Notes under the pieces: generated by a model | Seen by the model: only the letters and a program-made list of their open reading frames with translations | Told to the model about the DNA's origin: nothing | The model's database searches: none | Translations under genes and position numbers: made by a program | Shown: positions 8,041-16,806 of the stretch, one piece after another | How the letters are laid out: each line of letters starts with the position of its first letter | Numbering within the stretch: the first letter of the stretch is position 1 | Assembly (NCBI RefSeq): GCF_008933115.1 | Contig: NZ_WBVO01000007.1 | Location: 62,001-126,000, forward strand | Reading direction: 5' to 3' | Source: Phaeocystidibacter luteus | GTDB taxonomy: Bacteria; Bacteroidota; Bacteroidia; Flavobacteriales; Schleiferiaceae | DNA length: 64,000 nt

Positions 8041-10477
8041 ATGTTCCCGCTTCGTCAATCACCTCTCCGCGGTACGATGTCCCCACTAGCCTGTAGACAT
8101 ACGCCCCATTCGGTACTGTCGTTCCTCCAATAGTACCATCCCACAACGTTTCACCATTGTACGATTCAAAGACCACATTTCCCCAGCGGTCCAATATCGT
8201 TATGCGGTATTCTTCAAGTCCACCGACCTGGAATTCGTAGTAGTCATTTAGCCCATCTCCATTAGGCGTAAAAGCGTTCGGAAAGTACGTGAGAACCGTG
8301 CAGTTCACCTCATCAACAAAAAATCCAACTTCATATGGTCCACATGGCGAGATACCGTTTGCCGTGTAAAAACCACCCGCAGTCACCAGTAAGCTGTCTC
8401 CTACATCTCCTGTATTCCAAACGATATCGTTGATATAAACCTCAGGCACAAGCCCATCTAACCGCAGTTCAAGAGTGTCACCTTCGCACAAAATGTAGTC
8501 TTGATCATTCACTTGTGTTACTCCCTCCAAAACCTCAACAACTGTAGTATCGCTGTCGTAACAGTTTCCCCGAAACGCTTCAACCCAATACACCCCTGCA
8601 GCTGTAACGGTTATGGCTGGATCATTTGAACCCGTTGACCAGTAAATACTGTCAGGCGTAGAGTTGGCATTTACCGTGATAGTCGCGTCTTCTCCAATAC
8701 AAAACGCCACAATGGGCGGTTGTGTAATCTGAAAATTCAAGACATTCACCAGAATAGTATCTCCCAAATTGCATCCGTTTATGTCAAAATTGACGAAATA
8801 CTGACCTGGCTGATCTACTCTGAGCGAAAACGTCGTATCACCCGTGCTCCAAAGCACATTGTTTGCCGTTGGAGGAACTTCTAATAGAATCTCTTCTCCA
8901 CCACACAAGGTTGTATCATTCCCAAGTTCAAAGCTTTGATTTCCTTCTGAAACAAATATTGAATCAACTTGCCAACATGTTCCAGAAACAGCCGTATACG
9001 CCGTATACCATCCAGGTGTGAAGACATCTCGCGAAATACCCTTCACTCCATCGCTCCAAACGACAGAGTCAATCGGTGGACGTGCCGTAGAATTGTATAC
9101 CGTTAGGATGGCTGTATCGCCTGGACAATAAAATGCCGTGGCCGGAAGTGCTGAGGCGTCAAATGCAGTGTCCCTGTATACTTCAAAAGTATCTACTACC
9201 GAGGCGCAGTTTGTCGCAATTGTAACCCAGTGTGTGCCTACCGGAGGAGTTGAAATGGTTTGTCCCATCTGGCCAGTGGACCAGTTATACGTAGCTCCAA
9301 TTAATGCAGGAGCTGTTACCGTTCCCGAAGCACAAATGGGCACTCTATCATCAATTGAAACAGCGGGATAAGCACCGGGATCAAACAGGAATTCACGAAT
9401 AATATCTGAGAAAAATAAGGTCTGTGTAACTGGAGCAGTAGTCCAGGTTCCTTGATTAGCACTAGGTCTTGTGAAGATGAGCGACATCGCAGGATTCAGG
9501 CTTATCACCCCAGGGATATTAGGCTGCGCCGGATTAGTTGCAATGAAACGACCAAAATGACCTATCGTATCACAAAGCGCACCCAAGCCCTGCGCTTGGT
9601 CAGGGTGGTCAGCAATGAAATACGCATGGACCCCGTCTTGTGGCGTGGTATTATTGAAGACAGTCAGAGATACTCCTGTGGGCGAAGAGATAGTAGCTGT
9701 ACCAATCCCGTAAATAAAAACACTTTGGTCGCCTAACGGAACCCCCGAAAGCTGATTGGAAACTCCCTGGCCGGGTAAATAAAGCATGTCTACGCCGGAA
9801 GTCGATGCATCCACCACAACGCCGCCTGTATTGTCAAATTGATAATGTCCCACAAGTCCGTTCGCATTTGCGGGGACCTTCTCACACATGCGTTGACGAA
9901 TATCGTTGACAGGCAAGACACGATCCCAAAGCGTGAGTTCGTCTAACTCTCCGCTGAAGTAATCTCCTCCACCAGCATTTGAGAAGCCAATCGAAGTTTC
10001 TATTCCGGCAGGAAACGAAGCGTTATTCGCAGTCCCATCAAAAGTAACCGTACGCGAAACACCGTTGATGTAAATACTACCCGTAGTCGCATTGTTCATG
10101 GTAACAGCAACATGTACCCACTTGCCGGTTAATCCTGGCGTGGAGGCGCTCATACGGATGTAGTTTGCCGCCGCAAAACCGCTATTGTTTCCAAGTATCA
10201 CTTGAATCTCTTGACCTACCGGATCGTAAACCAAGTTGATTCCTGTGTAACCTATGGTTGAATTTGCCGTAGAGAATATGGGCGAAACAGAAGTGCTCGT
10301 AGTCGCCTTCATCCAAACCATCACAGTAAAGGGGAAGTTGATGTTAGAGAGGCTATTACTCGCGGGTGAGCGCGCATAGTCTGTGGCAAAAGTGAAATCG
10401 ATACTGTTACCAGAAGACGATTGCCCATTAGCGCAAAGAGCAATGGCCAAGGCCAATGTAAACGTTATAAGTCGCAA
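8024..10477 (-). CDS. T9SS-secreted LamG-domain protein with type B C-terminal domain
   Basis: This 817-residue protein starts with a signal peptide (residues 1-18, ending ANGQ). Residues ~25-215 form a LamG/concanavalin-like fold (PFTVMVWMKA, WVHVAVTMNN, GSIYINGV, FSGELDELTLWDR). Repeated short beta-sandwich modules with W(S/N)TG cores follow, such as YNWSTGQMGQTIS, VLWSTGDTTFSL and IYWSTGSNDPAIT. The C-terminus is the gliding-motility-associated type B sorting domain: YFPNAFTPNGDGLNDYYEF ... ITILDRWGNVVFES ... WDGT ... NGAYVYRL. It should cross the outer membrane by T9SS and be attached to or released from the surface. It shares its architecture with the genes at 20782 and 22849. Confidence 0.9.
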   Translation of the reverse strand: MRLITFTLALAIALCANGQSSSGNSIDFTFATDYARSPASNSLSNINFPFTVMVWMKATTSTSVSPIFSTANSTIGYTGINLVYDPVGQEIQVILGNNSGFAAANYIRMSASTPGLTGKWVHVAVTMNNATTGSIYINGVSRTVTFDGTANNASFPAGIETSIGFSNAGGGDYFSGELDELTLWDRVLPVNDIRQRMCEKVPANANGLVGHYQFDNTGGVVVDASTSGVDMLYLPGQGVSNQLSGVPLGDQSVFIYGIGTATISSPTGVSLTVFNNTTPQDGVHAYFIADHPDQAQGLGALCDTIGHFGRFIATNPAQPNIPGVISLNPAMSLIFTRPSANQGTWTTAPVTQTLFFSDIIREFLFDPGAYPAVSIDDRVPICASGTVTAPALIGATYNWSTGQMGQTISTPPVGTHWVTIATNCASVVDTFEVYRDTAFDASALPATAFYCPGDTAILTVYNSTARPPIDSVVWSDGVKGISRDVFTPGWYTAYTAVSGTCWQVDSIFVSEGNQSFELGNDTTLCGGEEILLEVPPTANNVLWSTGDTTFSLRVDQPGQYFVNFDINGCNLGDTILVNVLNFQITQPPIVAFCIGEDATITVNANSTPDSIYWSTGSNDPAITVTAAGVYWVEAFRGNCYDSDTTVVEVLEGVTQVNDQDYILCEGDTLELRLDGLVPEVYINDIVWNTGDVGDSLLVTAGGFYTANGISPCGPYEVGFFVDEVNCTVLTYFPNAFTPNGDGLNDYYEFQVGGLEEYRITILDRWGNVVFESYNGETLWDGTIGGTTVPNGAYVYRLVGTSYRGEVIDEAGTLIVSP

Positions 10478-10581
10478 AGCATTTAGGTCAAAAAGGGGTC
10501 TTGCTATCTATACGTAACGAATAGGAAAAAGGATGGGTTCACAGGAGTATCTAATTCCCCTAATTAGGGAACGAATACTAG

Positions 10582-11544
10582 CTACCTAGATAGGTCGTAA
10601 TTGAAACGTTTCGCGTACTTCGAAACAAGAGGAACTGACCGCTCATATACATTGTCCGACATCTTCGTGCGCCAAGAATTGACGGCATCCGACGTAATTG
10701 GCCCGTACAGTTTTTGATGGTTACTCTTGTCATTAGCACCCATAGGGTCCGACGATTTTTCATCCGTCACCAAGCTGACCACATCCAAGGCTTCAATCTC
10801 TAAAAAGTTGAAAACCTGTGTCATAGTTTCAGAAGGAGCAGCCACAAAATCTTCATATCGAACCAACAAAACACTTGTATTCTGACGCTTGATTAAACGC
10901 TCGTATTCCCGAATGCTGTTGTTCCACTTCCATGCCGCATACTCCAGCTTAGATGCCGGATTAACAGGGATGTTTTGGTAAGATTGAATGACGTCCAATG
11001 GGTGCCGCACCATGAAGATGAACTTCGACTCCACAAACAGCGGAAGTACCATTCTACCAAACACAGTAGTAAGCGGACTGTGATCCCCGAGCCACCTTGG
11101 ATTCGAATTCTTCGCAAAGGAAGCGTACTTGGCCATTACCTCCTCGAAAATGAAAACTGGGTTTGAATGGCGTTTGGTATCACTCGAAATAACCTGACGA
11201 ATCTCATCATATCGATCCGCCGGCAACTTCCAATTTTGGTTCTTCTTTTTATACATCTCGAGGGTCGAGGAAGCAAATTTCACTTTCCTCAAAAAGCCAC
11301 CAAGCTTCCATCGAATAACAGAATATGGCAATGCGAACTGCTCTGGTGGAAGGAATACCTCAGGATGTCTGTTCAGCAACAGAGCCATAAGCGTGCTCGC
11401 ATTTCTACCTGAACCAAGTATGAATAGCGACCGCCTGCTGTACTTGGCAAAGGTCTTCGGTCCCATAGTGTTCATCCAACCCAGAAGGAAGGAGAACAAC
11501 GGGACAAGAAATTGAAATTTGAACTTTCTGAACCAAGTATGCAT
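10582..11544 (-). CDS. Sulfotransferase family protein
   Basis: This 320-residue protein has a 5'-phosphosulfate loop, LFILGSGRNASTLMALLLNR, near residues 40-59, and a 3'-phosphate-binding segment FIMVRHPLDVIQSYQ with the conserved Arg/His/Pro. The N-terminus is basic and hydrophobic (FLVPLFSFLLGWM), possibly membrane-associated. Family members transfer sulfuryl groups from PAPS to glycans or small molecules. It is the last gene of the minus-strand polysaccharide operon, 24 bp after the FkbM-like gene. The acceptor cannot be read from sequence. Confidence 0.85.
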   Translation of the reverse strand: MHTWFRKFKFQFLVPLFSFLLGWMNTMGPKTFAKYSRRSLFILGSGRNASTLMALLLNRHPEVFLPPEQFALPYSVIRWKLGGFLRKVKFASSTLEMYKKKNQNWKLPADRYDEIRQVISSDTKRHSNPVFIFEEVMAKYASFAKNSNPRWLGDHSPLTTVFGRMVLPLFVESKFIFMVRHPLDVIQSYQNIPVNPASKLEYAAWKWNNSIREYERLIKRQNTSVLLVRYEDFVAAPSETMTQVFNFLEIEALDVVSLVTDEKSSDPMGANDKSNHQKLYGPITSDAVNSWRTKMSDNVYERSVPLVSKYAKRFNYDLSR

Positions 11545-11568
11545 ATCCGCAGCAGGAAGTGTTTTCTA

Positions 11569-12453
11569 CTAAACTTTTTGCCAATCCAGGTTGCTCACCA
11601 ATTTAAATTGCTCTTCGGTAGGCATTCGTTTCGTGCGTTTACGCTCATGGTAATACGCGTCTTCCGGCTTTTGAATTTGAAGGTCATTCCCAACCAAATC
11701 CTTTCTAACAAAGAATGCGTTGACCCCGCAACTATCACATCCCACGAGTTCATACCCAAGTTCGGAACCCAACTTTGTAAGTGCCTGTAAGGATGCTCCA
11801 TGGTACCAACCCGAAGGGTGCTTCTCCATTCTGCTGAATGAAGGATCGTACGCGACCGTGAGCGATTCATCCGGACCAACAGACGCATTGTATTCCATGA
11901 CTACTATACGTGGATTTACAACATTAATCGCCTTCCAAATCCAATAGTCATTACCATCTATATCTATGCTGAGAATGTCGATTTCCCCTTCGAACCCAGC
12001 CTCGGCAAATAGACCGTTGATATTGTCTCTTGTAATGAATGCTTCTTTAATGGTAAGCCTGTTCTTCTCCACAAAACGCAGATCGTGGTAATACCTTTTT
12101 GCCGACTTCACGAAGTTGGGATTCCCCTCTAGAAGCAACGTCTTAAAGCCAAAATTCAGAATAAGGTTTGCAGAATTGCACTGTCGTCCATCGCCAATGC
12201 CAAACTCAATCATGGTTCGGTTATGAATCCCAACCTGTTGGAGCAGGTACAGTAGCAATCCATCTTCCCCATTTTGAGAATATACTTTTAGTTCATTTGA
12301 GGCGAACACCTCTTTGAATGTTTGCGTGGGCAATAGCGTTTCGAAGCGCTCCTTTAAGAAGTTCTCGGACGCGATTGACCGCATTTCCCTTTCCTTCTCA
12401 ATCCCTTTCACCTGTTGAATGAGCTTCTTCCAGCGCTGAATACGTGCTTTCAT
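11569..12453 (-). CDS. FkbM-like SAM-dependent methyltransferase
   Basis: This 294-residue cytoplasmic protein has a coiled-coil-like basic N-terminus. It then carries YSQNGEDGLLLYLLQ, a motif I (MIEFGIGDGRQCNSANL), an acidic post-I strand (LLLEGNP) and ILSIDIDGNDYWIWKAI, which is the FkbM-family pattern. Such enzymes O-methylate sugars in glycans. The position five bases after a sulfotransferase and inside a polysaccharide operon supports glycan modification. The YSQNGEDG subgroup is mostly uncharacterised, so methyltransferase activity is inferred from fold. Confidence 0.7.
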   Translation of the reverse strand: MKARIQRWKKLIQQVKGIEKEREMRSIASENFLKERFETLLPTQTFKEVFASNELKVYSQNGEDGLLLYLLQQVGIHNRTMIEFGIGDGRQCNSANLILNFGFKTLLLEGNPNFVKSAKRYYHDLRFVEKNRLTIKEAFITRDNINGLFAEAGFEGEIDILSIDIDGNDYWIWKAINVVNPRIVVMEYNASVGPDESLTVAYDPSFSRMEKHPSGWYHGASLQALTKLGSELGYELVGCDSCGVNAFFVRKDLVGNDLQIQKPEDAYYHERKRTKRMPTEEQFKLVSNLDWQKV

Positions 12454-12458
12454 TCTTC

Positions 12459-13286
12459 TTAATAGTATTTTGACGCCAATGGCGTAAGCTTTTCGTTATA
12501 GGAGATCTCTTTTGAACGACCTCCACCTGAGTTCACAGGTTTTTGTATCACCTTCTCCAGTTCAGAAGTCGATGGAATTGTCAAATTGAGCCACTTCAAT
12601 AAATCAACCAGGGCCTTTGGATTGCTAAAAAGGTCCTCAGACTTTAGAAAATAGGTCCGGTCTTGGTACTTACTTCGAAATCTCTCGCAAAAGTGATTGG
12701 TCTCATTCCAAAGCCAAGCCAGCTTATCCTCTGTCCTCCAGGCATCAAAACTAGAGTCTTCCGGGCGAATTCGACCTTCATCTGTGATCGACTTTCCAGT
12801 ATACCAACCCCTTTCTAATCCGGAGGCAATAAACGATTCTGGTTTGCGAATCAAATGAATAAATACCGCATTGGGAAATAGCTCTGCAATCGCATGCGCG
12901 AAAAACGTAATGCGGTTGTTGGTCTCTATGTAACGGGAGTTACGGATATACGAATCGCGAATCAATTCGTAGCGTCCCCCCATAAAGGCTCCTTTGGCAA
13001 ACTCTAGGTTTGTAGAGTTTTGATAGGCCGCCTTTCCCGCGTATAAGAGGTCTGGGTAGGGCTCATGAAAGACCTCCACACCATCAATCAACTCAAAAAC
13101 TCGAGTGAGCAACATGGTACCTGCTCTGCCGGTAGACAACACAAACACCGGGGCGGTTTCGAGAACATTCATCGGAACATCCTGAGCATCCTCAATTCTG
13201 CCGTGAATTTGAGCTCTATGCTTAAGTTGCGAAAGGAACGCTACATTGTGCTCCCACCACTCCTTTAGGATGTCAACTTTTCTCAT
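12459..13286 (-). CDS. Sulfotransferase family protein
   Basis: This 275-residue protein has the PAPS loop VFVLSTGRAGTMLLTRVFE at ~48-66, a substrate-site EPYPDLLY block (VFHEPYP) and the 3'-phosphate segment VFIHLIRKPESFIASG. Its start overlaps the upstream glycosyltransferase by 4 nt, implying coupled translation. It is only distantly similar to the other two sulfotransferases of the operon, which suggests different acceptor positions rather than recent duplication. Confidence 0.85.
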   Translation of the reverse strand: MRKVDILKEWWEHNVAFLSQLKHRAQIHGRIEDAQDVPMNVLETAPVFVLSTGRAGTMLLTRVFELIDGVEVFHEPYPDLLYAGKAAYQNSTNLEFAKGAFMGGRYELIRDSYIRNSRYIETNNRITFFAHAIAELFPNAVFIHLIRKPESFIASGLERGWYTGKSITDEGRIRPEDSSFDAWRTEDKLAWLWNETNHFCERFRSKYQDRTYFLKSEDLFSNPKALVDLLKWLNLTIPSTSELEKVIQKPVNSGGGRSKEISYNEKLTPLASKYY

Positions 13287-14404
13287 TCCGCCTCTAGTTT
13301 GTCCAAAACTACAACTTTAAAGGCAGCACGAAATTCAGCTGAAGAAAACCGGTGGAGGTTCTGTTGCAATTCAGCAATCGCTTCTGACAGGTCTAACTTT
13401 GCCACCTCCTGTAACAAGGTGGGAACTTCTTCGAGCGAACTGTACCTCAGTTCACACATGGGCACCACTTCAACTTGTCCCCCACTATCATGCACCAGTG
13501 GGATACATCCCTTCGCAATTCCCTGAACTGCAGTAATTCCGAAAGGTTCGTTCACCAAAGTGTGCAGGAAAAATTGCGAGGAATTGAGAATGTCATCTCG
13601 CTCCTGGACCGTGGCATTTGGCATTAAAACGACGTTATCCAGTCCGAACTCTTCCTTAGCTTTCTGGCATCTCTCGAAGTAGGCTTGATTATCAGAAAAA
13701 CCTACCAAGTACAATTTGTAATCCGGCAATTCTCTCATCATTAGCACCTGTTCCAACTGCCTTTTATCAGGAGAAAACCGCCCTAGTGAAACAATGGATC
13801 TAGCTTCCTTTTGTCGAGACTCAATTTCTACATCAACGGGCGGATAGATAATAGCATCTGCTTCCCGATTGTACATCGATTTCAATGCGTCGGCGGTAAA
13901 CTGGCTATTACAAATTTGATAATCCTTATCGCTCAACCGTTTGTCAAACCGATACAGCCAACTGAAGAACTTGAACGGATCGTTTGCGAAGTCGAACAAA
14001 CTTTTACGTCTTCCTGGAAAGTGAATTGATCTGTCGGAAGACCTCATCCTGTACTTCCGAGGAAAATGAACGTAGCTGATGATGTTCAATCCTCTCGATA
14101 GTCCAAAGCTGGTGTTGTTACTATTGACAATCAAGTCGTAACCAGCTACTCGTCGGTTTATCTGAGAATTGAACAGTACAATATTCCACTCAAATGGAGA
14201 TAATGGCTCATTGATTTCTATGAAGTTCACCTTCACATCAGCTCCGTATGCCTCTTTAATTTGATCTTGAGTGATTCGGGTGCGATAGCAATAAAAGTCG
14301 GGCGTAATGCCCATTGCATTGAACACTTTGAGCATTTCCACCGTGACCTGAAATCTGCCGCCGCGCTGAACTCTGTTCTGTATAAAAGCTACACGGGTAC
14401 TCAT
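13283..14404 (-). CDS. Glycosyltransferase family 4 (GT-B)
   Basis: This 373-residue GT-B enzyme has an N-terminal domain with RVQRGGRFQVTVEM and YVHFPRKYRMR. The C-terminal GT1/GT4 domain has SIVSLGRFSPDKRQLEQVL, VVLMPNATVQERDDILN and the donor-binding E-x7-E region VNEPFGITAVQGIAKGC. The overall layout resembles ALG11-like mannosyltransferases. It overlaps the flippase upstream by 4 nt and the sulfotransferase downstream by 4 nt. The sugar donor is unknown. Confidence 0.88.
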   Translation of the reverse strand: MSTRVAFIQNRVQRGGRFQVTVEMLKVFNAMGITPDFYCYRTRITQDQIKEAYGADVKVNFIEINEPLSPFEWNIVLFNSQINRRVAGYDLIVNSNNTSFGLSRGLNIISYVHFPRKYRMRSSDRSIHFPGRRKSLFDFANDPFKFFSWLYRFDKRLSDKDYQICNSQFTADALKSMYNREADAIIYPPVDVEIESRQKEARSIVSLGRFSPDKRQLEQVLMMRELPDYKLYLVGFSDNQAYFERCQKAKEEFGLDNVVLMPNATVQERDDILNSSQFFLHTLVNEPFGITAVQGIAKGCIPLVHDSGGQVEVVPMCELRYSSLEEVPTLLQEVAKLDLSEAIAELQQNLHRFSSAEFRAAFKVVVLDKLEAE

Positions 14405-15882
14405 TTTATCTTTTTCTTGAAACGATTGGTCACTTTTCCTACGAGGTTCGACAAGTCATCGATAGGCGGAAAAAACCTATAGCAAACGAACAAGGCCACT
14501 AATGCAAGCGCGTTTTTGCCAAAGAATGAAAGCCACAGTGAATCGAACCATGACGGAGCGAGCGCGGCAAGTACTGTAGTGATGATTAGTGCTGTAGGAA
14601 GAAGCGAAGCCGTATATGGCGATAGATCTAATTTCCTGCGAATGAACACAATGCGAATCACACTATTCAATACCATTACTCCGCCTTGAGCAATGGCCGC
14701 ACCTAAAATGCCATACATAGGAATCAGAATGAGCATAGCTGCAACACTCACACCTATGAGCGAAACATTGGCCACGAAAGCGAATCTGTAATATTTAGAT
14801 CTTGATAATACGAGACTTGAGACTCCTGTAGACATAAAAACGAGTCGCCCGACACCGAGTAAAAACACCACCCATTTGAGATCGGATTCTCCACCCGCAA
14901 ACTTATCTATGGGTAGCAATATCACATCCAAGTTCGCCCAAATGAAAAGGAAGATGAATCCTCCTACGAAAAGCTGTGCGCCAGACGACTTTTTGTATAC
15001 CCGCTCTAACTTCTCGAAATCTTCTTCTTGAAACGCTTTGGAGACTACCGGGCTTAGTGATTGGATGAGCGATCGTCCCGGTAAAAAGAACACATTCGCG
15101 ATGCTTTTTGCAACGGTCAGGAACGCCACATTCACAAGTGAAAATCCTCCCATAACCATAGCATCGATATGCTGAAACAGGAAGAATGAACTTCCATTCA
15201 CCATCGAGAACAAGCCAAAATCGTTGATCTTCTTCTTATCTGGCAAATTCTCAACCTTCAAGCTGGTCATTCTAGGTTCTGTCTTCTTCGCATAAAAGAA
15301 CATGACTCCGAAAACCACTACATATCCGATGGCAATGACATAAAGGAGTTCAACTGCCGTGAGTATATCTAGCCATTTGAGGAGGAGCGCAATAAGGGTG
15401 TACAGTCGAAGTATGAACTGATTGAACACCATCGGGATGTGTGTCCGAAATTTCGAAATGAGAATTCCGGATGACCATTCGAAAAAGGTCATTCCCAACA
15501 GGATGAGCAAGAAAACCCAGTAGTATTCCGAGAAGAGGCCTGGATCATCCGCCAAGGCCGCAACCTGATTCTTCAATAGCAGAAGCGTGGTGAAAGTGAC
15601 AACCGTTCCAAGTAAGGTGCCTCGCCACGCAAAAGCTAAGAGCGATTTTGTGTCGCCCTTGAATCCTGGCAAGTATCTCTGAATAACCTTCGATCGTCCC
15701 AAGTTAGATACAGAGGAGATCACCGTTGCGTAGACGATGAAGAGCTCAATCAAGCCCCAGAGATCCGCTTCTGAGCCAACAAACACGAGTGGAAACAGGA
15801 CGATGCGATTGAGCATCCCCATGACTATCCCAAAATAGGATACCAGGGTACCGAGGAAGCTCTGCTTTACTGTTCTTTCCAC
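14401..15882 (-). CDS. Oligosaccharide flippase / O-antigen transporter (Wzx-like, MOP superfamily)
   Basis: This 493-residue membrane protein has about 12-14 predicted helices and a polysaccharide-biosynthesis N-terminus (SFLGTLVSYFGIVMGMLNRI). It should flip lipid-linked repeat units across the inner membrane. The start codon is GTG at 15882, since no in-frame ATG is available near the first helix. It overlaps the downstream glycosyltransferase by 4 nt. A Wzx-type flippase in this operon argues for a repeat-unit polysaccharide, but no Wzy polymerase or Wza/Wzc export genes are in the window. Confidence 0.85.
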   Translation of the reverse strand: MERTVKQSFLGTLVSYFGIVMGMLNRIVLFPLVFVGSEADLWGLIELFIVYATVISSVSNLGRSKVIQRYLPGFKGDTKSLLAFAWRGTLLGTVVTFTTLLLLKNQVAALADDPGLFSEYYWVFLLILLGMTFFEWSSGILISKFRTHIPMVFNQFILRLYTLIALLLKWLDILTAVELLYVIAIGYVVVFGVMFFYAKKTEPRMTSLKVENLPDKKKINDFGLFSMVNGSSFFLFQHIDAMVMGGFSLVNVAFLTVAKSIANVFFLPGRSLIQSLSPVVSKAFQEEDFEKLERVYKKSSGAQLFVGGFIFLFIWANLDVILLPIDKFAGGESDLKWVVFLLGVGRLVFMSTGVSSLVLSRSKYYRFAFVANVSLIGVSVAAMLILIPMYGILGAAIAQGGVMVLNSVIRIVFIRRKLDLSPYTASLLPTALIITTVLAALAPSWFDSLWLSFFGKNALALVALFVCYRFFPPIDDLSNLVGKVTNRFKKKIK

Positions 15883-15890
15883 TTCAGATT

Positions 15891-16757
15891 CTACTTAACG
15901 CCAAACTTATCCCAAGATGCAAAGGATTGCTGTGGTAGCAATTCCTCTAATCGCTTCCGCTCTGCTTCGAACTCCGGTTGCATCTCAACAAGAAACTGTT
16001 CTTCAGCTTCGGAAAGTTTTGGGATGTTAGACGAATTTGTCTTCAAATAAAGGGGCAGCAAGCGCTTCTGTATAAAGTGTGGAATGTATCGCTGTACCTT
16101 CAAGCCAAAATCGTGAAGCCCTTTGCGCTTAATGGCTACCGATTCGTTGCGATGTTCAAAGTCGAACTCGTCGTAAAACGAAGGGTCAATGTCCAAATAC
16201 CGAGCAATCTCCTTCATTCCTTCAACCTTATTCGAAATCAGATCTTCGAACAGGACCACCTTTAGCTTGTCTTTGGGGTAGTTGTCCAACCAAGCCTCCA
16301 AGCTTTTGCTGTAATGCCAAAAGAGGTCCACACGTTCTCGAGTGGCATACTCCATGAGGTGGTCGACCTTCCTATTCAAACGGTACTTGGTCATTTTGTA
16401 ATGACTCACCAATTGCTTGGATGGGTACCTTAATATGAAAATGACTTTCGGAACTTCGGGTAGTTTTTGAAAACCTTCCACGGCCGTGTCTGTGGCGTAC
16501 AAATACCCAGCAGATGCCTCGAAGGCCTTACTGTCTGTCGAACAATGCTTGAAATACTGGTCGTAGGCATCCAAGCCATCTTTGAGATAACTGGCGTTTT
16601 CGTTGAAACGGGTGATTCTATTGTCGAAATAATAGGGCTCTTTGATTTTAGAACCGCAGGCTTCTGGGTGCGCCGCTAACCAAAAGTAAAGCGAACTCGT
16701 TCCGCACTTGGGCGCACCTCCAATAATGAAGCTAGGATACTTCTTTTCCACTTGCAT
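15891..16757 (-). CDS. Sulfotransferase (heparan-sulfotransferase-like domain)
   Basis: This 288-residue enzyme has the classic PAPS loop FIIGGAPKCGTSSLYFWLA at residues ~10-28, KEPYYFDNRI (substrate/PAPS region) and the 3'-phosphate segment VIFILRYPSKQLVSHYKMTK. Of the three sulfotransferases here it is the closest to eukaryotic-type glycan sulfotransferases. It lies 8 nt upstream of the flippase, so glycan sulfation is its likely job. No PAPS-synthesis genes (cysDN/cysC) are in the window. Confidence 0.9.
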   Translation of the reverse strand: MQVEKKYPSFIIGGAPKCGTSSLYFWLAAHPEACGSKIKEPYYFDNRITRFNENASYLKDGLDAYDQYFKHCSTDSKAFEASAGYLYATDTAVEGFQKLPEVPKVIFILRYPSKQLVSHYKMTKYRLNRKVDHLMEYATRERVDLFWHYSKSLEAWLDNYPKDKLKVVLFEDLISNKVEGMKEIARYLDIDPSFYDEFDFEHRNESVAIKRKGLHDFGLKVQRYIPHFIQKRLLPLYLKTNSSNIPKLSEAEEQFLVEMQPEFEAERKRLEELLPQQSFASWDKFGVK

Positions 16758-16806
16758 GCACCAAATGTACTTTACCCTAAGGGATTTTGAGACTTTACAA
16801 CGGGAA

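Noticed and set aside
10555-10571. Palindrome TTCCCCTAATTAGGGAA after the last sulfotransferase gene as a terminator
   Set aside because: The stem is only five to seven base pairs with an A/T centre and no U-run follows on the minus strand, so it is not distinguishable from chance.
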